Positions 1-8,688 of a stretch of 64,000 nucleotides of DNA are shown here, in pieces. Position numbers and translations under genes: made by a program. Within the stretch, counting starts at the first letter, position 1. Each line of letters starts with the position of its first letter. The stretch is taken from assembly GCF_040537815.1 (NCBI RefSeq), contig NZ_JBEWSZ010000001.1, positions 2,542,001 to 2,606,000 of the forward strand. The letters run 5' to 3'. The DNA is from Mesorhizobium shangrilense (GTDB lineage: Bacteria; Pseudomonadota; Alphaproteobacteria; Rhizobiales; Rhizobiaceae). Under the pieces are notes generated by a model. That model did not search any database. It saw only the letters and a program-made list of their open reading frames with translations, and was not told where the DNA came from.

Positions 1-945
1 GATGACGTCTGCAAGCAGGTTGAGCAGGATGTAGGCCGTGGCGAAGATCAAGGCGCAGCCCTGGACGACCGGAATGTCGCGCGACCGCACCGCGTCCACC
101 ATGGCCTGGCCGATGCCCGGATATACGAACACGACCTCGACGACGACAACGCCAACGATGAGATAGGCCAGATTGAACGCGATCACCGCGGATATCGGCG
201 CCCAGGCATTGGGAAGCGCATGCCTCAAGACGATGATCCAGGGCGCCGTCCCCTTGAGCTTGGCCATCTCTATGTAAGGGCTTGAGAGAAGATTGATGAT
301 TGCGGCGCGGGTCATGCGCATCATGTGAGCAATGATGCCGAAGCAGAGCGTGGCTACCGGCAAGGCCAGACGCTCAGCAATCTCGATCGCCCCCATGCCA
401 GGGGTAATGCGTGCCAGCGAGTAGAAAATGGGCAGTTTGACGGCCAGCAGAAGCATCAGCACGTAGGCTACGAAAAACTCCGGGAAGGAGATGCCCACAA
501 GGGTCAAGGCGTTCAGCGACCTGTCGAGCCAGCTGTTGCGCCGGATCGCGGCAATGATGCCAAAGAGTAGCGCCACGGGGACGGAAACCAAGGCAGCGAT
601 AGCCGCCAGGAACAGCGTGTTCTTCAGGCGCGGACCAATGATGCTGTTGACCGTACGCGGCGTTCCAGAGCCCGACGAGAAGGAGAGACCGAGATCGCCC
701 TTCAGGGCACCGCCGATCCAGGAGACGTAACGTTCCGTCACCGGCCGGTCCAATCCGAGCGATCGCTGGAAATTGGCCACGGTCTCCGGCGTTGCGGAAC
801 GCCCGAGGGCGACCTTGGCAAAATCGCCCGGCAAGACGGCGATTGCCGCGAAGATTATGAGAGATACGATGAAAAGGGTGACAAAGCCTGATCCCAGTCT
901 CGCAATGACGGTTCTTGCAAGAGGCGTAATGGCTGGCGAGTGCAA
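1..945 (-). CDS. DppB-type ABC transporter permease (3' end outside window)
   Basis: Inner-membrane permease of a dipeptide/oligopeptide/nickel-type ABC importer. The minus-strand frame is open from the left edge to a stop at 1003-1005; 315 codons are visible and only about 10-20 C-terminal residues seem missing. The N-terminus (RLGSGFVTLFIVSLIIF) is the usual first membrane helix, and the C-terminal part has the family pattern VVEVVFVYPGIGQAMVDAV. No ATG is available near the N-terminus; a TTG at 945 preceded eight bases upstream by GGAAG is the best start. It lies 74 bp downstream of the binding-protein gene, so a second permease and ATPase genes probably follow beyond position 1. The family is clear; the transported substrate cannot be read from sequence. 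Confidence 0.88.
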   Translation of the reverse strand, partial: MHSPAITPLARTVIARLGSGFVTLFIVSLIIFAAIAVLPGDFAKVALGRSATPETVANFQRSLGLDRPVTERYVSWIGGALKGDLGLSFSSGSGTPRTVNSIIGPRLKNTLFLAAIAALVSVPVALLFGIIAAIRRNSWLDRSLNALTLVGISFPEFFVAYVLMLLLAVKLPIFYSLARITPGMGAIEIAERLALPVATLCFGIIAHMMRMTRAAIINLLSSPYIEMAKLKGTAPWIIVLRHALPNAWAPISAVIAFNLAYLIVGVVVVEVVFVYPGIGQAMVDAVRSRDIPVVQGCALIFATAYILLNLLADVI

Positions 946-966
946 CAGATCAACTTCCGATAGGGC

Positions 967-993
967 GCCGGCAGCATTGGTCGAGCTGCCGGC
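967..993 (-). terminator. Intercistronic hairpin between binding-protein and permease genes
   Basis: Perfect 9-bp inverted repeat GCCGGCAGC / GCTGCCGGC with a 9-base loop, in the 74-bp gap between the binding-protein stop and the permease start. No T-tract follows, so it looks more like an mRNA-stabilising or partial attenuation hairpin than a full terminator. Such hairpins after solute-binding-protein genes commonly let the binding protein accumulate above the membrane subunits; that role is inferred here. Confidence 0.55.
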
Positions 994-1019
994 AAGGATT
1001 GGTTACGGGCGCGTTCCGG

Positions 1020-2618
1020 CTAGGCAAGCCACCAACGTTCGGCCATTCGGAAATTGTCGCACTGCAGCATATTGCCGATGGGTCCGTGCGCGATCTTCTT
1101 CGACATGGCATCGATGAACAGCGCGTAAGCAAGCACAAGCGCGCCGCCGTCGTCATGCAGGATCTGCTGCATTTCGCCGTAGATTTCCTGGCGCTTGGCT
1201 TTGTCGGGCTCAGCGCGGCCCTTCACCAGCAGCTCGTCGAACTGCTTGTTTTTCCACGCGGTGTCATTCCATGGCGCGCCGCTGGCATAGGTGGTGGTGA
1301 ACAGTGAATCACACGTTGGCTTGCCCAGCCAGTCGACACCCACAAAAGGCTTGTGCTGCCAAACATTGTCCCAGTAGCCATCGTCGGCCTCCCGCACGAC
1401 GTTGATCTCAATGCCGGCCTTGGCGGCATGCTCCTTGAACAGAAGCGCGGCATCGATGGCGTTGGGAAATGCCGTCTCGGCGACGGAGAGATCGACCGTG
1501 AGCGAGGTCAGGCCCGCCTTGGTGAGATGTTCCTTCGCCTTCTCGATATTGTAGCTGTGAACAGGCAGCGGATTGACGGCGAATGCGATCTGCGGGGCAA
1601 CGGGGTTGTCATTCGCCGTCTTCGCATTGCCGAGGAATGCCTTGTTGATGATGTCGTCGCGATCGATCGCATATTTCAGCGCCATGCGAACGTCGGGATT
1701 GTCGAACGGAGCCACCGATGTGTTCATGCTGAAGGTGAAATGGCGCAGCCCGCTGACTTTCGATATCTCGATCTCCGGATTTTGCTCCAGCATTTTAAGC
1801 GTCTTGATATCGGCATCGACCATGTAGTCGATCTCGCCGGTCAGCAGCGCGTTTGTGCGAGCGGCGACATCGATGATGTTGACGAATTCGACCTTGTCGA
1901 AATAGGGCTGGCCAGGCTTGTGATAATCGGGATTGCGCTTCATGCGCACGCCAATGCCGGGCTGGTTGTCCTCTATCGAGTAAGGCCCGGTGGCCACGCC
2001 TCTTGCCCAGTCAATTCCGCCACTGGCCTTCGCCGGCATCACCACAAGGTGACAGTCGGCGGCGAGGTAAGGGAAGTCGGCATTGCCTCCGCTCAGTGTG
2101 AAGACCACGTTTCTGTCGCCATCGGCTTTGATGTCCACGATGGAATCGACGAGCGCCTTCGCGGCGGAACTCGACGTGGGGCCCATATGATGGCGATAGG
2201 ATTCGATCACGTCATTGACGGTAACAGCCGCGCCGTCGTGGAATTTGAGACCGGGCCGTAGTGTAAACGTCCAGACCTTGAGGTCGGCGGAGGACGAAAA
2301 GCTTTCCGCCAGGTCCGGAGCCGCGGCACCGGTAACGTCGAGTTCCGTCAGCGCATTACAAAGCGTGCCACCGAAAATCACCTGCGTATACGAATTCTGC
2401 CATGTCGCCGGATCGAAGGAATCCGCCTGCGTGCCATCGTTGATGGCGAACTTGACCGATCCGCCCTGGCGCGGTGCGGATTGGGCGGCGCGCGCATCGA
2501 ACGGGGAGAGCGAAGCGCCAAGCGCAAGCAAGCCCGCCCAGCCGATGAACTGGCGACGCGTTGAAGTGGCGAACCCCTTCGAGACCTCGCCGGACTGAGA
2601 ACCTTGTTCGTTCGTCAT
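1020..2618 (-). CDS. Tat-exported ABC transporter substrate-binding protein, family 5
   Basis: Periplasmic solute-binding protein of the peptide/nickel/opine type (SBP_bac_5), 532 aa. The N-terminus carries a twin-arginine motif (STRRQFIGWAGLLALGAS) and a cleavage-like site near ARA, suggesting Tat export. Core family features include FDPATWQNSYTQVIFGGT, FTLRPGLKFHDGAAVT and TGPYSIEDNQPGIGVRMKRN. The chosen ATG at 2618 is preceded by AGGGG with good spacing; the open frame runs further upstream to 2807 but that part lacks a ribosome site and does not look like protein. It is first in a minus-strand operon with the DppB-type permease and divergent from the TetR-led catabolic operon, so it probably imports the substrate of those enzymes. 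Confidence 0.92.
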   Translation of the reverse strand: MTNEQGSQSGEVSKGFATSTRRQFIGWAGLLALGASLSPFDARAAQSAPRQGGSVKFAINDGTQADSFDPATWQNSYTQVIFGGTLCNALTELDVTGAAAPDLAESFSSSADLKVWTFTLRPGLKFHDGAAVTVNDVIESYRHHMGPTSSSAAKALVDSIVDIKADGDRNVVFTLSGGNADFPYLAADCHLVVMPAKASGGIDWARGVATGPYSIEDNQPGIGVRMKRNPDYHKPGQPYFDKVEFVNIIDVAARTNALLTGEIDYMVDADIKTLKMLEQNPEIEISKVSGLRHFTFSMNTSVAPFDNPDVRMALKYAIDRDDIINKAFLGNAKTANDNPVAPQIAFAVNPLPVHSYNIEKAKEHLTKAGLTSLTVDLSVAETAFPNAIDAALLFKEHAAKAGIEINVVREADDGYWDNVWQHKPFVGVDWLGKPTCDSLFTTTYASGAPWNDTAWKNKQFDELLVKGRAEPDKAKRQEIYGEMQQILHDDGGALVLAYALFIDAMSKKIAHGPIGNMLQCDNFRMAERWWLA

Positions 2619-2835
2619 ATGCTTTCCCCTTTTCTTTTTATGGGCCAGTCGGCGGCCATGCAGCCTTGCCGGCGAAAGTGGGGAAGCCGCCCTCCCCATG
2701 GAACGCAAGTCACAATCGAGCGCAGCTCTGCCCGCACGCGAGCAGGCGACCGGAGCATCCACCCACCAGCGACCTTGCGAAAACTGAACGATGTTCCCGA
2801 AACCCACTTGGCCACCGCACTATCAGCCCGAGAAT

Positions 2836-2883
2836 TTGATTGGTCAATAAGAATATGATCGAGTGATCAGAAAAAAATTCTGA
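2836..2883. promoter_or_regulatory. Candidate operators in the transporter/regulator divergent region
   Basis: The 308-bp region 2619-2926 separates the divergent transporter and TetR operons. It contains two short inverted repeats: TTGATTGGTCAA (2836-2847, arms TTGA/TCAA) and TCAGAA-N5-TTCTGA (2867-2883). Both lie just upstream of the predicted regulator promoter, where a TetR-family autoregulator would act. BetI-type regulators bind AT-rich inverted repeats of this size, but assignment to this regulator is inference from position alone. The rest of the gap holds nothing recognisable. Confidence 0.45.
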
Positions 2884-2891
2884 AAACACAA

Positions 2892-2920
2892 TTGACCTCA
2901 GATAGATACGCCAATATCCA
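2892..2920 (+). promoter_or_regulatory. Sigma-70-like promoter for the TetR gene; probable leaderless mRNA
   Basis: TTGACC at 2892-2897 and TATCCA at 2915-2920 are separated by 17 bp. Transcription would begin about 6-8 bases after the -10 box, at or next to the ATG at 2927. No Shine-Dalgarno sequence lies before that ATG, which fits a leaderless message. Confidence 0.5.
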
Positions 2921-2926
2921 TATCGC

Positions 2927-3622
2927 ATGGCTGAAAAAAATGATGACATTTCCAATCACAGCGCGCAGCGTCGGAAGCAGCTTCTGGACGCTGGCCTGAC
3001 CGTGATTGCGCGCCGTGGCTTGTCCGGGATAACCGTGCACGACATCGCCAAGGAAGCTGGCTGCAGCTACGGCGTCATCGCCTTCCACTTCAAGACCAAG
3101 GAGCGCCTGTTGCTGGCCGTGCTCGATCTGCTGGCAAGCAACTACGAGAAGATATGGCTGGATGCGATGGCATCCGCGCCCCCTTCCCCCGCGGAGAGGT
3201 TGCGTGTGCTGCTGGAGGTGGATTTCGCCCCCAACGTGGCCAAGCCCAACTACCTCGCCGTCTGGATCGCCTTCTGGGCGGAGGCGTCTCGCGTACCCGC
3301 CTACAAGAAGCGTTGCAGCGAGCTGAAGCGTCGCTCACTTCAGACAATCGTGGATCTGGTGTCCGAACTCGCGGTCGCGCGTGGCCTGGATACCGACGTG
3401 CAGGCCGTTTCCCAGGGGCTGTACGCAATCACCGACGGCTTCTGGATATTTGGGCACGTGACCGGCGAAACCGGACCAAAGGATCGCAAGCGATACCGGC
3501 AGGTTTGCCAGACATTTCTGTCGGCGTTCTTCCCACAGGATTTCAGCACGACCGCATTGACCCCGCCGGACAGCCGCGCGGGACGATCGCCTCGGCGATC
3601 AAGCATAGCAGGAGAAATTTGA
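2927..3622 (+). CDS. TetR/BetI-like transcriptional regulator
   Basis: 231-aa TetR-family repressor. Residues about 12-60 form the helix-turn-helix domain ([21 protein letters not shown]), and the C-terminal part resembles the BetI ligand domain, including [22 protein letters not shown]. BetI controls choline-to-betaine genes in other bacteria, so a quaternary or methylated amine ligand is possible but unproven. Its TGA shares one base with the ATG of the aminotransferase gene, so it is the first gene of the catabolic operon. No ribosome site precedes the ATG; a promoter ending about seven bases upstream suggests leaderless translation. The C-terminal tail rich in Arg/Ser/Pro is unusual for the family. 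Confidence 0.9.
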   Translation: MAEKNDDISNHSAQRRKQLLDAGLTVIARRGLSGITVHDIAKEAGCSYGVIAFHFKTKERLLLAVLDLLASNYEKIWLDAMASAPPSPAERLRVLLEVDFAPNVAKPNYLAVWIAFWAEASRVPAYKKRCSELKRRSLQTIVDLVSELAVARGLDTDVQAVSQGLYAITDGFWIFGHVTGETGPKDRKRYRQVCQTFLSAFFPQDFSTTALTPPDSRAGRSPRRSSIAGEI

Positions 3623-5022
3623 TGTATACTGAGACCGGATCGCAATGGAATGTTGCGGAATTGGAAGGTGCGGCCCATCGCCATCTGATCAGCCCAGCGG
3701 AAGAATTGGCGAAGCTCGGGACGTCCGGCGGCCGCCCTCTGTTCACGTCCGCCGATGGCATCCACGTCCGTGACAGCCACGGTCGTACCCTGATCGATGG
3801 ACCCGGCGGCATGTGGTGCACCCAGGTTGGCTATGGTTCCAAACCGATCGCCGACGCCATCGCCGCTCAGGCACTTCGCATCTGCTACAATTCGCCTTGG
3901 TACTCGATCAGCGGCCCGGCGGCGGAACTTGCGCGGCGCATCTCCTCATTCGCCCCCGGCGATCTCAACCACGTCTTCTTCACGACTGGTGGATCCTCGG
4001 CCGTGGATTCGGCGCTTCGCTTCGTTCAGTTCTACAACAACGTACTGGGCCGCCCCACCAAGAAGAAGATCATCTGCCGCATAGACGGCTATCACGGCAG
4101 TTCCCACCTGACTGCCGCCTGCTCGGGCCGGGCGGGAAACAGACCCAATTTCGACCTCGAGCTCGACACTGTGTCCTTCATTTCAGCCCCCAACATCTAT
4201 CGGCATCCGCAGGGCAAGAGCGAGGCGGCATTCCTTGAATTCCTGGTCGCCGAATTCGAGGAGCGGATCGCGGCGCTGAAGCCGGAGAATGTCGGCGCCT
4301 TCCTCGCCGAGCCGATCCTGGCGTCGGGCGGCGTCATCATACCGCCCAAGGGATATCACCGCCGGATCCTCGAGACCTGCCGCAAGCACGACATCCTGTA
4401 TATCTCCGACGAGGTGGTCACCGGCTTCGGACGTTGCGGCCACTGGTTCGCGTCGGAGGAGGTCTTCGACATCGTGCCGGACATCATCACCTTCGCCAAA
4501 GGCGTGACCTCCGGCTATGTTCCTCTCGGCGGTTTCGTCCTTTCCGAGAGCGTCCTGGCGAAAATCTCCGGCGAAAACGCGAAAGGCAGCTTCTACACGA
4601 ACGGCTATACCTATAGCGGCCATCCCGTGAGCTGCGCGGCGGCGCTCGCCAATATAGGGGTGATCGAAGACCAGGATCTCCTCGCCCATGTGCGCGAGAT
4701 TACGCCCTACTTCCAGGAACAGCTGGCCAAGCTGCGCGAGCTGCCCCTGGTCGGCGATGTTCGTGGCGTCGGGCTTCTGGGCTGCGTTGAATGCGCAACG
4801 GATCCCACTTCGGAAGCCGCCACCGATTTTGACCGACAAGTGGCTCTCAGGATCGACCGCCAGTGCTACGAAAACGGCCTGGTCGTCCGCCCGATCGGCA
4901 GCATGTGCGTGCTTTCACCCGCGCTCATCATCACGCGCCCGCAAATCGACGAGATGGTTTCCATCCTGCGCGAAAGCATCGTGCGGGTGCAGGCGGAAAT
5001 ACGAGCGGAAGGCAAGTTCTGA
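3622..5022 (+). CDS. Class III pyridoxal-phosphate aminotransferase
   Basis: 466-aa fold-type I, class III (omega-amino acid/ornithine type) aminotransferase. Visible features are [15 protein letters not shown] (cofactor phosphate region), DGYHGSSHL, the Asp of [13 protein letters not shown], and the PLP lysine in [16 protein letters not shown] (about residue 293). It probably moves an amino group from an amine or omega-amino acid to a keto acid. The ATG at 3622 overlaps the regulator stop (TGATG) and has AGGAGA upstream; the frame extends far upstream inside the regulator gene but that is fortuitous. Substrate cannot be fixed; relatives use beta-alanine, putrescine, taurine and similar amines. 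The neighbouring oxidoreductases and ABC importer suggest one catabolic pathway. Confidence 0.92.
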   Translation: MYTETGSQWNVAELEGAAHRHLISPAEELAKLGTSGGRPLFTSADGIHVRDSHGRTLIDGPGGMWCTQVGYGSKPIADAIAAQALRICYNSPWYSISGPAAELARRISSFAPGDLNHVFFTTGGSSAVDSALRFVQFYNNVLGRPTKKKIICRIDGYHGSSHLTAACSGRAGNRPNFDLELDTVSFISAPNIYRHPQGKSEAAFLEFLVAEFEERIAALKPENVGAFLAEPILASGGVIIPPKGYHRRILETCRKHDILYISDEVVTGFGRCGHWFASEEVFDIVPDIITFAKGVTSGYVPLGGFVLSESVLAKISGENAKGSFYTNGYTYSGHPVSCAAALANIGVIEDQDLLAHVREITPYFQEQLAKLRELPLVGDVRGVGLLGCVECATDPTSEAATDFDRQVALRIDRQCYENGLVVRPIGSMCVLSPALIITRPQIDEMVSILRESIVRVQAEIRAEGKF

Positions 5023-5089
5023 TCGCGGCTAGCCTATCGCGCCAGCTGCCGGCGGTGAGACCAAAGCGGGCTTTTCGGAGAGACAAATC

Positions 5090-7156
5090 GTGTCGATGAC
5101 GTTGTCACCCTCGTCCGGGCCGGCTTCCTTGCCGGCAAGCAAGGACCCCTTGCTGCAGCCGCTGCGGATAAAGAAGCTCTTGCTGCGAAATCGCATCATG
5201 AGCACAAGCCACGCCTCGTTCATGGACGACGGTGGCCTGCCGCTCGAGCGATATCAGCGCTATCACGAAGAAAAGGCCAAGGGTGGTCTCGCGCTGACCA
5301 TGTTCGGCGGATCCTCGATGGTTGATGTGGATTCCAGTTGGGGCGGCGGCCAGATCAACATGGCCGCCGACGAGATTATCCCGCATCTGCAGGAGTTTTC
5401 AAACCGTATCCATGCGCAAGGCGCGGCGCTGATGTGTCAGCTCTCGCATCTTGGCCGCCGCGCCGACGCGACGACGAACAACTGGCTGCCGGCGCTTGCG
5501 CCGTCCCGCTCGCGCGAGACCCAGCATCGCGCCTTCTCCAGGGAGATGGACGAGCACGACATAAAGCGGATCGTTACCGCGTATGGCGATGCGGCGGCAC
5601 GCTGCCACGAAGGCGGGCTGGACGGCGTGGAGACGCTGACCGGCGGCCATTTGATCGGCCAGTTCTTTTCCCCGCGCACGAATTTCCGCTCGGATCGCTT
5701 TGGCGGGTCGGTCGGAAACCGCGTGCGCTTCGGCTTGATGGTGCATGAGGAGATCCGCAGGCGGCTTGGCGACGATCCGATCCTGGGCATGCGCTTCGTC
5801 GTCGACGAGGCAAGCGAGGATGGCCTTCATTTCGAGGATTGCCTGGAGATCGCCAGCATCTTCGAGCGCGAGGGGCTGGTTGACGTTTTCAATTGCATTT
5901 TCGGCAGGATGGACACGGTCATCGCCCTTGCCGAGCAAAACATGCCCGGCATGTCACAACCGCTGGCTCCTTTCCTGTCGAAGGTCGGCGCCTTCCGCCA
6001 GCACACCCGGCTGCCGGTCTTCCACGCTGCACGCATTACCGATCTTGCGACGGCGCGCTACGCCATCCGCGAGGGTCTGCTCGACATGGTCGGCATGACG
6101 CGCGCCCATATGGCCGACCCGCAGATCGTCAACAAGCTGATGCGCGGCGAGGAAGAACGGATCCGGCCTTGTGTCGGCGCCTCCTACTGCATGCACAAGA
6201 AGGCCAACTGCATTCACAACCCCGCCTCAGGCAGGGAAACAATGCTGCCGCAGGTCATTGTCCCGGCCGACCGGCAACGCAAGATGGTGGTCGTTGGCGG
6301 CGGCCCGGCCGGGCTTGAAGCAGCACGCGTCCTGGCCGAGCGCGGCCATGCCGTCGTTCTGTTCGAGGCGGGCAACAGACCGGGAGGGCAACTGCTGCTT
6401 GCTTGCCGCGCATCCTGGCGAAGGGATCTTGTCGGCATCATCGATTGGCGGGTGGCCGAACTGGCGCGCCTCGGCGTCGATGTTCGTTGCGACGTCTACG
6501 CCGGCGCCGAGGACATTCTGTCGGAAAGCCCAGATGCCGTCATCATCGCGACTGGAGGCCTGCCAGACACCGAATGGCTGCCTGGCGCCGAGCACTGCAT
6601 GACGATCTGGGACATGCTCAGCACGACAACCGAACACAGCGGCGACGTTCTTCTTTATGACGGCACCGGCCGGCATGAGGGAATGTCGACCGCGCTTCAT
6701 CTTGCCGAGCAAGGCTGCCAGGTGCACGTGGTTACCATCGACGACAGCCTCGCCCAGGAAGTCGAGTATTCCTCTCGCGCGATCTACCGAAAGCAGTTCA
6801 AGCAGCTTGGCATCACCGTGACGGTGGACCATCACCTGATCAAGGTCGAACGGGATATGTCCAATACGCTGAAGGCGACTTTCAAGCACGAACTGACGAA
6901 TGAGCTCCTTGAGCTGCCGGCGACACAGATCGTCGTCGAAAGGGGAACCGCGCCGCTCGACGAGGTCTTTCACGCCCTCAAGGATCTCTCCAGCAACGCT
7001 GGCGTCACCGACCTTCCCGCTCTGATCGAGGGTAGACCTCAGCGTAGAGACGCCGTCGTGACAGGTTTCGAGCTCCATCGGATCGGCGACGCCGTCGCCA
7101 GCCGCAACGTTCACGCCTCGATTTACGAGGCCTTTCGCCTCTGCATGGCGCTGTGA
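5090..7156 (+). CDS. NADH:flavin oxidoreductase, trimethylamine dehydrogenase/StcD-like
   Basis: 688-aa two-part enzyme: an N-terminal FMN TIM barrel of the Old Yellow Enzyme type (residues about 20-370), a short Cys-containing Fe-S region (PCVGASYCMHKKANC, about 363-377), then a FAD/NAD(P) Rossmann domain beginning at MVVVGGGPAGLEAARVLAERG. The layout matches trimethylamine dehydrogenase, 2,4-dienoyl-CoA reductase and N-methylproline demethylases such as StcD. The Fe-S Cys spacing (C-x5-C-x6-C) is shorter than in trimethylamine dehydrogenase. The GTG start at 5090 has GGAGAG seven bases upstream; an ATG at 5096 is the alternative. It is 67 bp after the aminotransferase and overlaps the next gene by one base. 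Oxidative N-demethylation is a plausible role, not proven. Confidence 0.88.
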   Translation: MSMTLSPSSGPASLPASKDPLLQPLRIKKLLLRNRIMSTSHASFMDDGGLPLERYQRYHEEKAKGGLALTMFGGSSMVDVDSSWGGGQINMAADEIIPHLQEFSNRIHAQGAALMCQLSHLGRRADATTNNWLPALAPSRSRETQHRAFSREMDEHDIKRIVTAYGDAAARCHEGGLDGVETLTGGHLIGQFFSPRTNFRSDRFGGSVGNRVRFGLMVHEEIRRRLGDDPILGMRFVVDEASEDGLHFEDCLEIASIFEREGLVDVFNCIFGRMDTVIALAEQNMPGMSQPLAPFLSKVGAFRQHTRLPVFHAARITDLATARYAIREGLLDMVGMTRAHMADPQIVNKLMRGEEERIRPCVGASYCMHKKANCIHNPASGRETMLPQVIVPADRQRKMVVVGGGPAGLEAARVLAERGHAVVLFEAGNRPGGQLLLACRASWRRDLVGIIDWRVAELARLGVDVRCDVYAGAEDILSESPDAVIIATGGLPDTEWLPGAEHCMTIWDMLSTTTEHSGDVLLYDGTGRHEGMSTALHLAEQGCQVHVVTIDDSLAQEVEYSSRAIYRKQFKQLGITVTVDHHLIKVERDMSNTLKATFKHELTNELLELPATQIVVERGTAPLDEVFHALKDLSSNAGVTDLPALIEGRPQRRDAVVTGFELHRIGDAVASRNVHASIYEAFRLCMAL

Positions 7157-8688
7157 TGGCGATGCCGGCTGATTTCCAGGTCGCGGTCATCGGCGGCGGC
7201 ATTACCGGGGCAAGTGCGGCCAACCATCTGGCCGCGGCTGGGTTCTCGACCGTTCTTCTGGAGCGTTCGGACTTCGCCTCGGGCACATCCGGTCGTTCAA
7301 GCCGGCTCCAGCATTGCGGACTGACCTACCTCACGCCGGGCCGCTCGATCTGGAATTTTCTTCTCCATCCCCTGATGGCGCTGGAGCATCTGGAACTGGC
7401 GCGCCGTGCCATGCGGGATCGCTCACGCTTCGTGAGGGCGTCACCTGGGCAGGTCCGGCCAATCAGTTTCAACGTGCCACTCTACCGGAAGGAAGGTATC
7501 CCGCCCTGGAAAGCCAAACTGGGCTTTCGGCTTCTCGAACTGCTCGATCGAGGCGGGGTCTCCCTGGATTTCCAGCAGCTTGGTGCCAGGCAAGCCGCCC
7601 TGGAGCCAGCACTTCGCGGACTTCACGATGGCGGAGATTTGACGGGGGTAATACGCTTCACCGAATATCAGTTCGACTGGCCGGAGCGGATCTGCCTCGA
7701 CGCGGTTCTGCATGCGCGCGATTGCGGAGCGGTGGTGCGCAACTATGCCGAGGTCGCCGCCATCGCAGCTGCTCCGAACGGTGGCTGGCACCTGGAGGTG
7801 GTCGACAAGCGCGATGGCGACACACACACCATTTTTGCTGACTGCGTGGTCAATGCCACGGGCGCATGGGCCGACGAATTGACGAAGGCGTCCGGGCTCA
7901 CGCTACCGACTGTCAATCAGGGCCTGAAGGGAACGAACGTTGCGGTCCGGCTGCCGCCGGAGTTCCGCGGGCTCGCATTCGAGACGACACTCGCCGACGG
8001 CAACCCCTTCTATGTGATCCCCTGGCGCAACCTGCATTATTTCGGCCCCAGGGATGCACCGTGCAGCCCCTCCCCCGAAGGCTTTCGCGCCGACGAGCAG
8101 ACGATCGTCGATCTTGTCGAGGATTTCAGGTCGGTCTTTCCGGGTGTTCCGCTCTCCCGTGACGATGTGCTCTACAGTTGGGCGGGCGTCCGGCCGAGGA
8201 CGGCCCGGTTCGGCCATCCCGATGGATGCGAAGCCGTTCTTCTGCATGACATGGCAAAGGCCGGCGCGCCCGGCTATTTCATTCATACGGGCGGCCTGCT
8301 GATGACCCATCGGCATGCTGGCGCAAGCATAGCCAAGGCGGTTTCCCGACGCCTGAAACCGGCCTGTTCCGGCCAGCCCGTGCGCTACGTGTCCCGGACC
8401 TTGCCGACCGATCCCTCGAGCCAGCCGCTGTCGACAGGCGGGACGAGCGTGAGTATCGCGCAGTTGCGATTTGTCGCCGAGCACGAGCAGGTTCGCCACC
8501 TTGACGATCTCATGTTTCGGCGCACGCCCCTTGGCTGGTCGGAAAGGATGGGGCTGGACGTCGCCCATGCGGTGGCCGAAGCCATCAGCGACATCATGGG
8601 CTGGTCTGCCCGCGAGGTCGCCGTGGAAGTCGACAGGTACAAGGCGCTGGTCGCGCATCAGTTTGGAATGGAGTTGGCATGCGACTGA
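7156..8688 (+). CDS. GlpD-like FAD-dependent oxidoreductase
   Basis: 510-aa flavoenzyme with an N-terminal FAD-binding motif (VAVIGGGITGASAANHLAAAG), a GlpD-type segment (GTSGRSSRLQHCGLTYL) and a C-terminal helical domain (about 410-510) like that of aerobic glycerol-3-phosphate dehydrogenase. In classical GlpD the segment reads HGG; here it is HCG, and the surrounding region diverges, so glycerol-3-phosphate may not be the substrate. The DAO superfamily also includes sarcosine and amino-acid oxidases, which would suit the neighbouring enzymes. The ATG at 7156 overlaps the previous TGA (TGATG); a GTG three bases earlier and an ATG at 7162 are alternatives. The gene overlaps the next one by 10 bp. 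Confidence 0.85.
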   Translation: MAMPADFQVAVIGGGITGASAANHLAAAGFSTVLLERSDFASGTSGRSSRLQHCGLTYLTPGRSIWNFLLHPLMALEHLELARRAMRDRSRFVRASPGQVRPISFNVPLYRKEGIPPWKAKLGFRLLELLDRGGVSLDFQQLGARQAALEPALRGLHDGGDLTGVIRFTEYQFDWPERICLDAVLHARDCGAVVRNYAEVAAIAAAPNGGWHLEVVDKRDGDTHTIFADCVVNATGAWADELTKASGLTLPTVNQGLKGTNVAVRLPPEFRGLAFETTLADGNPFYVIPWRNLHYFGPRDAPCSPSPEGFRADEQTIVDLVEDFRSVFPGVPLSRDDVLYSWAGVRPRTARFGHPDGCEAVLLHDMAKAGAPGYFIHTGGLLMTHRHAGASIAKAVSRRLKPACSGQPVRYVSRTLPTDPSSQPLSTGGTSVSIAQLRFVAEHEQVRHLDDLMFRRTPLGWSERMGLDVAHAVAEAISDIMGWSAREVAVEVDRYKALVAHQFGMELACD

